This document shows positions 57,864 through 64,000 of a DNA stretch of 64,000 nucleotides, in pieces. The DNA is taken from positions 682,001 through 746,000 of the forward strand of contig JAYKXP010000021.1 of the NCBI GenBank assembly GCA_037176845.1. Reading direction: 5' to 3'. Position numbers and translations under genes: made by a program. Origin of the DNA: Paramarasmius palmivorus (taxonomy: Eukaryota > Basidiomycota > Agaricomycetes > Agaricales > Marasmiaceae). How positions within the stretch are numbered: the first letter of the stretch is position 1; each line of letters starts with the position of its first letter. Under the pieces are notes generated by a model that did not search any database, had not been told where the DNA came from, and saw nothing but the letters and a program-made list of their open reading frames with translations.

Positions 57864-60800
57864 CTACAGTCCTTTAGCCAACCCTGTGAAGCAATAAATA
57901 ACCTCGGCCAAAGCGCCCTCGTACTCTCCTTGGCGAAGAGTCTTGACTTGACGCTGCCGAACGGTGTCGGAAGGCAACTTCGCAACTGCTTCCTTCCACC
58001 ACGCCAACGGAGCAATGAAGCTCACAATGCCGTTCTGCCCGGTGATACGCAAGTCCTCCCAATCACCATTGGGATCCCTGGTAAGTCGTATACCTCTGCC
58101 CTCGTCCTTACGCCACTCTGGCATGCAGCCTCGGAACCAAATGATAAACTCGTCATTGAAATCACCCAGGTCACCCAATATCGGTCTCCATTTTGGGGAC
58201 CTCGCACGGTTGATCCAATCATACACTGCATCAGGACGACGGTATGACGAAAGGCGAGCAGTTCCACTCCAATTCGCAGCTTCTTCGATCCTGAGGAATA
58301 GTCGAAGCATGCGGCGGAAGTCTTCATCGATACCCACGGCACGTGCCAGAGTAAGAATCTTCTGGACATAGTCAGGCGCAGATGGAGGTGTGTCGATTGT
58401 CCATGTTGTCGGGGTGACCAAGGCAGAGGACGAAGGTTGAGTGGGAGCTGGAGCCGACACCGTCTCGTTGTGGCGAGCTTTCTTCGAAGGACGCGCTAGA
58501 GGACCAGCGGAGATTGACATTGAAGGAGCACCAGCAGCTGACGCACGAGACCCCTGCTTAGTAGCTGTATGTTGGTGTGAACCCGAGGCAGTGACGGTCT
58601 TGCTATCAGCAGAGTTTTCAGCCTTCCTTTTGCGGGAACTGGACGACGCTGCCTTGCCCTTTGAAGACGATGCCGCCGGCTCCTTCACTACTTCTACATC
58701 TCCATCACTCTCTCCCTCCTGCACAACCTTAAAACGCTTGATAGGTGACATGGCAGTTGCACTATTACGGCGTTTGCGTGAAGGTGATCGATACGTGCGA
58801 ATGACAACGGGTGATGGCTGGTCGAGATCCACCAATCCTGGAGAGACTTGACGACCAGATCCAGTGGCCGGTAGTTGGGGAGAGGAAGGCACCACAATAG
58901 GGGAATGTGCACGACCAGACGCAGTCACAGTCGGTGCTTGGGGAGGAGAGGAAGGAACAGTGATTGGGGAACATGGATCAGGTGAATGAGTGTTACGAGG
59001 AGGCGTTGGGACCACAGTCGCTGGACTTGACTGAGGCATACGAACGGGAGAAGGAGGAGATGATACAGCACGACGGCGGGGTGCACCTGCAACCCCAGCA
59101 GAAGACTGGGCGCTTGTATCATCCCGACCAGAGCCTGCTAACCTGTAGCGAGCGCTCTGCTCCCTCGGTGGCGGTGCTGATGACTGTTGCAATGAGGAAG
59201 AGCCTGAAGGCTGTGGATCTTTGTCATTACGACTAGAGCCTGCCAATCTGTAGCGAGCGCTCTTGTCCTTGGGAATGGGTGCAGACGGTTTGTCTGATGA
59301 GGAAGATGTCCGGGGTTGCGTCGAAGGGCGTGAAGTGGGCACAGGTGGAGCTGGACCTGGCTTCATCCTTGCAGTGGTCTTGACCAAAGTTTTTTGTGGT
59401 TGAGAACGTTGTAGAGAGGTTGACGAAAGGGAAGATGAGCCTGGTGCTTGCGACTTTCCTGCAGGCTTTGTTGGGTTAATGCCGAAGGCGGCAGCGGCAG
59501 AAACGGTCATCCTCTTGGGAGGATCAGCCATCCCTGTTTGGGACTGCAAACCTTCAGACAACATCATTCAGCATGAAAGGTTACGCTTGAAGAAAAAGAA
59601 ATGCACCTTGTTGAGGCTCCGGCCTTAGTGGACCTTCGGGAAGCTTGGGTGGCAGTATGACAGGCTCTACCGAGATGTCATCGGCCTCTTCCTCGATGAT
59701 CGAAGCCAATGAAGGGGTGCCTGCAGGGAGAGCACGGCGACGACATTCTTCCACACCTATGGCCTTTTCAATCCATGTCACTTGCATTACAGAATGTCCG
59801 CACTTACTATAAACCTTTTGCAAGAAATGAGCGTACAAGGGAATCACATAACGCTTGTAGCTGACTCGTGCAGCAGCCCCAAAGGTGAGTTTCGCAGGGC
59901 CGGAGGTGACGCCATAATGATTACTACAATCATGAATGTTATTTCAAAAGTTTTAGGGACAATAACTTCTACGGTACCTCATAATATTCAACCTCCCACC
60001 ATCCGCCGGCTCTGGACCCCCACCAATGACCGTAAAGCACCAGCCTGTGGCTTGCGATAAACCTTCCAGAATTGGTTGAACTACACTTGGCACACTTTCG
60101 ATCGCCCTAGCACTATGTCAGGCGGTTGACGAGTTGCGTTACCAGCTCTTCATACCTTTGCCTTGAAACTGGATCAGTTGGAGGGGGCGAACGCATGGCT
60201 TGGTTGTAACGCTGTTCACGTTCATGGTGTTGTTCGCGTGCCTGGTCAGCCCACTTCTTGCGTTCATCTGGAGGGAGCTTCTCGAATGCTGTCTTGATGA
60301 CTTCTTGACGGACCGCGAGGAACGCTCGGTTGCCTGTGGTCAAGCACATTAGTACAACAACAAAACAAAGAAGAAGACCACACACCCTTCTTGACGAACT
60401 TGGGCTTCTTGTCCACCTCCTTATCCTTCCCATCGTTGGCCTTGGATGAGCTGGTATCCGACCCTCCGTCGGCTAACCCTATACCATACACGTCAGTATC
60501 TTGAAGCGAAACATTACTCTGCCGTACATACCTTCCTTGGCCTGGGTGTTGGCTTGGGTGGACGTCTCTCCGGAAATCTGTAACCCTTTGGCAGTAGCTG
60601 AGGCAAGGTGAGTAAAGCGATGTAACACTAAATCAAGATGTGTCGCTTACCTTCTTCCAACAGCTTCTCTTCCTCCCTCTCCAACTCCAGCAGGCGTTGT
60701 CGCACCAGAGGTTCGACGATATCCGGGTTGGCTTGAGCCCAGACGACGAAAGCAGCCAGCTTCCTTCCAGGCCCAGAAGGTGCTCCCACGAGTTTACCCA

Positions 60801-61267
60801 CAACCCTGTTGATTGCCCCCAAGTTGCGTTGGGCGTCGCGACGTGGAACTCGACGATAGTCAAACCATCGAGCGATTTGCTGTGAAAGAAGAGGAAGTCA
60901 CAGTCACAGTCAGTCACAAACACGTCAACCAAGACCACATGACACATACCTCCATGCGAAACGCGACACGCTTCTTCATAGCGTCATACTCGGCCAACGC
61001 TTTTTCGAAATCTTGGTCGCTTTGACCCTCCTTGCGCACAGGAGGAACCAACTCAGCGTCCGCCACATCGTCGTTCACAGTAGCAAGGTGCTCGGAACTA
61101 GGTTCGACGTTGTGCTCCAGCGTCTCGGGATAACGCTTCAAGTAACGGCGAGTGATATCGGCGATTACCTCGCTGTCGCAGCCTTCGTCGGCAGCCTTGC
61201 GATACTCATCAAGATGAGTAGTCAAGAACTCAAGACGACTTCCTTTGAAAGCAGCACGACGAGCCAT
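57864..61267 (-). CDS. Large multi-exon unknown protein of a multi-copy Agaricomycete family
   Basis: Nine exons in order: 60950-61267, 60651-60879, 60532-60597, 60386-60478, 60156-60333, 59978-60112, 59808-59923, 59607-59756 and 57864-59551. They total 990 residues, all phases matching. The N-terminal part (MARRAAFKGSRLEFL, RYLKRYPETL) is followed by a helical region (RRVPRRDAQRNLGAINRVVG). A segment reminiscent of an HMG box follows (FEKLPPDERKKWADQAREQH, about 250-275). Next is a compact domain (GWCFTVIGGGPEPADGGRLN, then HYGVTSGPAKLTFGAA and YVIPLYAHFLQKVY...EECRRRALP). A long basic/Ser/Pro linker contains SARYRLAGS twice. A C-terminal domain ends in ITGQNGIVSFIAPLAWWKEA. From memory, this architecture recurs in many copies per mushroom genome; no function is known. 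The short intron at 60113-60155 (43 bases) is essential to keep the frame. Confidence 0.8.
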
Positions 61268-61877
61268 TGTGCGAGAGGATAGAACGACAGAAGATTGAAG
61301 AGAGATGAGAGATGAGAGATGCGAGATGGGCAGAACGAGAATGGGAGTACTCGATGGATTTTCCAGTCTGGAGTGGCAAGTCTTTTTATACCCTTACGAC
61401 TAGCCGCTAAAACGTTTCCATTTTCATACAAATGATTTTATTTTATTTTATTATTTCAGACGATTTCATGATCCTTTTGCAGAGGCAACCCCAAGGCAGT
61501 TGACATCGTATCCGGCAGCCAGTGCAATTTCCCCATGTTGTCTTTTCACGCGGTGAGGGCTTCACATTTTTCCAATGAGACCCTGACCACTTTCGCAGAT
61601 AGATAGATCTCATTTGTCGACTGGAATCCCACTGTTCCAGTCAAGGGAAAGGTAATTACCGATGAACCCGTTAGGTTAACGCCTGTTACCATGTCATCCT
61701 GCCAAGTGGTGAGGTTTTTATCCTCTGACGATGAGATCCTGACCACGCAGTTTTTGGAGATCTGGGTATCTTCCATCGGTTCCTTTCACATACCCTTTTT
61801 GTTTTCGTCCGAAATCCTGTTTGGACCTCTTTTTCCTATCTTTCTCACGCAGAGCGTCTTTCTTTGCCACTCCCATC
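61268..61877. other. Divergent intergenic region (probable shared promoter)
   Basis: 610 bases between two genes starting in opposite directions. It contains short GAGATGAGA-like repeats near 61300-61325 (direct GAGATGA units) and an AT-rich block near 61430-61460 (TTTTATTTTATT). Confidence 0.5.
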
Positions 61878-62916
61878 ATGTCCCATCTCTCTGAAACCCA
61901 ACTCAACAACAAGCCCTCCAAAGTCGATCGACGTCAAGGAACATATGTTGTCCCTCGTAAGTGGTCTACTCCTTGTACAGAAAATTACTGAACATCAACC
62001 AGCTAATCGTTATTCGACTACGCCTCCCGTTGATCCTCCCGGTACAACACCACAGACATACACACTCACCCAGCACAACCCGGACAAAGGTAAATTCCTC
62101 TACGCCCTGTTCAGCCAGGACACTAACCACAAAATGTCTCACTTCCAGGGATTACCATTGCCAGGACGACGGTGGAGGTCACAGACGGTAAGCACTACTC
62201 TCTCGATGTTACCCAAGGTCGTCGTTGACTGATTAAAAATGATAACAGGTTGGGTACTCACCACTACCACCACTCTTTATCGACGTCACCCCGATATACC
62301 AACCCAGAGATTCTCTGGTACCGGACCATCTGCTGCAGTTCCTGAGGGACTGACGGATATGTTAACGGAGCCCATGATAGAGTCCGGTACCGCCGCCGCC
62401 CCTCCTCCAACTATATTTGCACCGGCAGCTTTCGCGTCGCTACCAACGCCGTCGACTCCTTCTGTCACTTTTTCCACTAGGGTACCCCATCCCGACGAAA
62501 TTGTTCTTCGTCCAGGCATGGAAATGCACAACAGATTCTATATCATCTTTCGTGGTCGCGAAGTCGGCCTGTTCTATGATTCGTGAGTCCTCTCCCTCTC
62601 TTCTGATTTCTATGATCTGATAAAGAGTTACAGCAACACCGAGGTGGCGCCCCGCATTTCCCGTGTCTCGCATGCAGCGTGCAAGGTCTACAGCACCTTC
62701 CAAGCCGCTGTAGCTGCCTACACAGAGGCCTATGCGAATCGCATGCCGGGATATGAGCTCCGTGTCATCCCAGATCCAGTCTATCATGGCGTTCCGGCCC
62801 CCGCTAACGCCACCAATGGTCCCAATGTCGCTCTTGGTCTCGAGATGGACATTCATAGTGACTCTGAGTCAGAGAGTGATGCAGTCGAAGTTCAGCAACA
62901 GGTACAAATGTCTTAG
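61878..62916 (+). CDS. Protein with RNase H1 N-terminal-like (viroplasmin-type) domain
   Basis: Five exons: 61878-61956, 62003-62089, 62149-62187, 62249-62582 and 62634-62916, giving 273 residues, start ATG 61878 (MSHLSETQLNN). The first half is Thr/Pro-rich and disordered. At about residues 160-215 the pattern RFYIIFRGREVGLFYDS, then HAACKVYSTFQAAVAAYTEAY, matches the small alpha/beta fold seen at the N-terminus of RNase H1. It keeps the aromatic FY, the GRxxG turn and the final A-x3-AY helix; this fold binds RNA-DNA hybrids or double-stranded RNA in RNase H1. No catalytic RNase H domain follows; the C-terminus is acidic (HSDSESESDAVE). It is divergent from the 990-residue gene, 610 bases away. 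Confidence 0.75.
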
Positions 62917-63596
62917 TTAGGAGTATGTATACTGGTAGTAGCACAAAAGTACCGCCAAATATTCATATGTTCTCTCAAATTTGTCTGGCGATCCGATACC
63001 AAAAAAAAAGACCTCGGAAGCTGTTAAATCATCGTCACCGAACATACGGACGCTTGGATGGCGCAATCAAACCCTCACCACCTGCCACAGAAACCGATGG
63101 CGCTATCAAATCCTCACCACCCTGGTCAGATCCTCACCAGATTATCAAATTCTTGCCACCCTGTCCCATCAGAACCTCACCGCTTGTTCCACAAATTAGG
63201 TTCGCTCTCCAATCGCTCTCGCATAACACGGTTATATGGTAATATTCGATTCAGTCTAGACTACAATGACATCTCAAAGGGGAAACTACCATTGGCGTGC
63301 TCATCTACACCACCTCTTTCAGGTCCCTAAAATTTGGATTAACGACTCTCCTGGTCCATATTGGTCTACCAATCATACCTCTGACGCTTTCGTCGCTCCC
63401 GTTCCCTCGCATTTATCGCAGAACGATTGGCTTCTCGGTGCTTCCGAGAGTACTCTCTCTGTTTCCGACGCTTGGCTTCCAATATATCGTTCCTGATTTC
63501 TTCGGAGGAACTCCGTAGAATCTCTGCCTGCCTAAAATTTTAACAGAACGCAATCCGATTCATCAGCTACCCTGTAACGTTAACAGGATGATATCC
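62917..63596. other. Intergenic region with degenerate CCTCACCACC repeats and a small open frame
   Basis: Between about 63070 and 63185 the phrase ATCAAA/ATC-CTCACCACC recurs four to five times with variation (CCCTCACCACC, TCCTCACCACC, TCTTGCCACC, ACCTCACCGC). A 76-codon frame at 63266-63496 (starts MTSQRGNYHW) has no known domain. Confidence 0.5.
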
Positions 63597-64000
63597 TCAC
63601 CTCGCACGTCTTTCCTTGACCCGAAGCCTTATCTCGGAACGATGGTTCTGGTAATACCTGCGTGAATTGGAGGCTTGCTGATGTCGCTTATGCTCTCTGG
63701 TGTCGCAGGGCGAGGGTCGGTCCCGACCAGTTGGCTCTGAAGATAACCCCATGCATTTTTGTCCGAGGGGGTCTGTGAAGACTGTGACCATACGCTCCTC
63801 GCTGGCGCTTAAATCATCAACCTTAGGCGATTCTGGTGCTAAATCGTCACCTGGTGGAGAATCTGGCCCTGCAGCGGTATGACCCGGTCTCTCTCGGGCT
63901 AAGGATACCCTCGTTTTCTCGCGGCCCAAGGCCTCCCGGTGTAACCGTATCTGCTGGAGTTCTGCCATCCGTTTCCGAATTTTCAATTCAGCCGCAGCCT
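63597..64000 (-). CDS. Partial gene, C-terminal end of a basic unknown protein (runs off the window)
   Basis: Open on the minus strand from the window edge to a stop at 63597; at least 133 residues are visible and the 5' part lies beyond 64000. Basic helical sequence (KIRKRMAELQQIRLHREALG) precedes an acidic/Pro linker and a C-terminal motif ASNSRRYYQNHRSEIRLRVKERRAR. The YY-x2-H-R-x-E-I-R-x-R pattern occurs at the ends of uncharacterised basic proteins common in Agaricomycetes (from memory). It may be DNA- or RNA-binding given its charge (inference). Confidence 0.5.
   Translation of the reverse strand, partial: AAAELKIRKRMAELQQIRLHREALGREKTRVSLARERPGHTAAGPDSPPGDDLAPESPKVDDLSASEERMVTVFTDPLGQKCMGLSSEPTGRDRPSPCDTREHKRHQQASNSRRYYQNHRSEIRLRVKERRAR

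Noticed and set aside
1..64000. CRISPR arrays, rRNA genes, bacterial operons or intact transposases
   Set aside because: Looked for on both strands and not seen; repeats present are short tandem types only.

Overview
The window reads as nuclear DNA of a mushroom-forming basidiomycete (Agaricomycetes). The signs are dense genes on both strands, many introns of about 45-65 bases with GTRNGT-like donors and YAG acceptors, and protein families typical of that group: Ric1-Rgp1 subunit Rgp1, F-box proteins, a basidiomycete-type BTB protein, MYND proteins, a rhodopsin-fold membrane protein, a half-size ABC transporter, and a 9-exon multi-copy basidiomycete gene of unknown function. I cannot name a species. 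All gene models were built by hand by reading splice sites; no search was run.

Layout. 0.4-1.4 kb: decayed cytochrome P450. 2.9-7.2 kb: RGP1. 7.9-9.3 kb: F-box gene. 9.4-10.4 kb (minus): proline-iminopeptidase-like hydrolase. 11.2-12.5 kb: broken aminotransferase. 13.0-14.3 kb: membrane protein. 14.8-17.4 kb: three tandem MYND copies, of which two are broken; a fourth, membrane-anchored copy lies at 22.3 kb. 19.1 kb: C2H2 transcription factor. 20.5-21.3 kb (minus): kinase-like gene with two frameshifts. 23.3-26.0 kb (minus): ABC transporter with 11 exons. 26-28.1 kb: AT-rich DNA with no gene. 28.1 kb: small unknown gene, then an intron-containing tRNA-Ile. 29.3 kb: N-terminal ALDH-like gene. 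30.6-32.0 kb (minus): BTB gene. 33.7 kb: relative of the 19.1-kb factor that has lost the zinc fingers but shares its core promoter. 35.9 kb: second F-box gene. 39.3-42.8 kb (minus): broken pieces of two eukaryotic housekeeping genes, a SAPS phosphatase-subunit gene and an AP-2 mu gene. 44-64 kb: mostly lineage-specific genes (coiled-coil proteins, a RING protein, unknown proteins), a second inverted and more decayed SAPS fragment at 54-55.5 kb, and a divergent pair at 57.9-62.9 kb made of the 990-residue unknown protein and a protein with an RNase H1 N-terminal-like fold.

Functionally there is no evident metabolic cluster. The main theme is gene birth and decay by duplication. At least eight coding loci carry visible lesions, and several lie beside intact relatives in the same window. 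Genes with an assignable cellular role are RGP1 (Golgi traffic), the ABC transporter, the two F-box proteins, the BTB protein and the RING protein (the last four probably in ubiquitin-linked or adaptor roles), and the C2H2 regulator.
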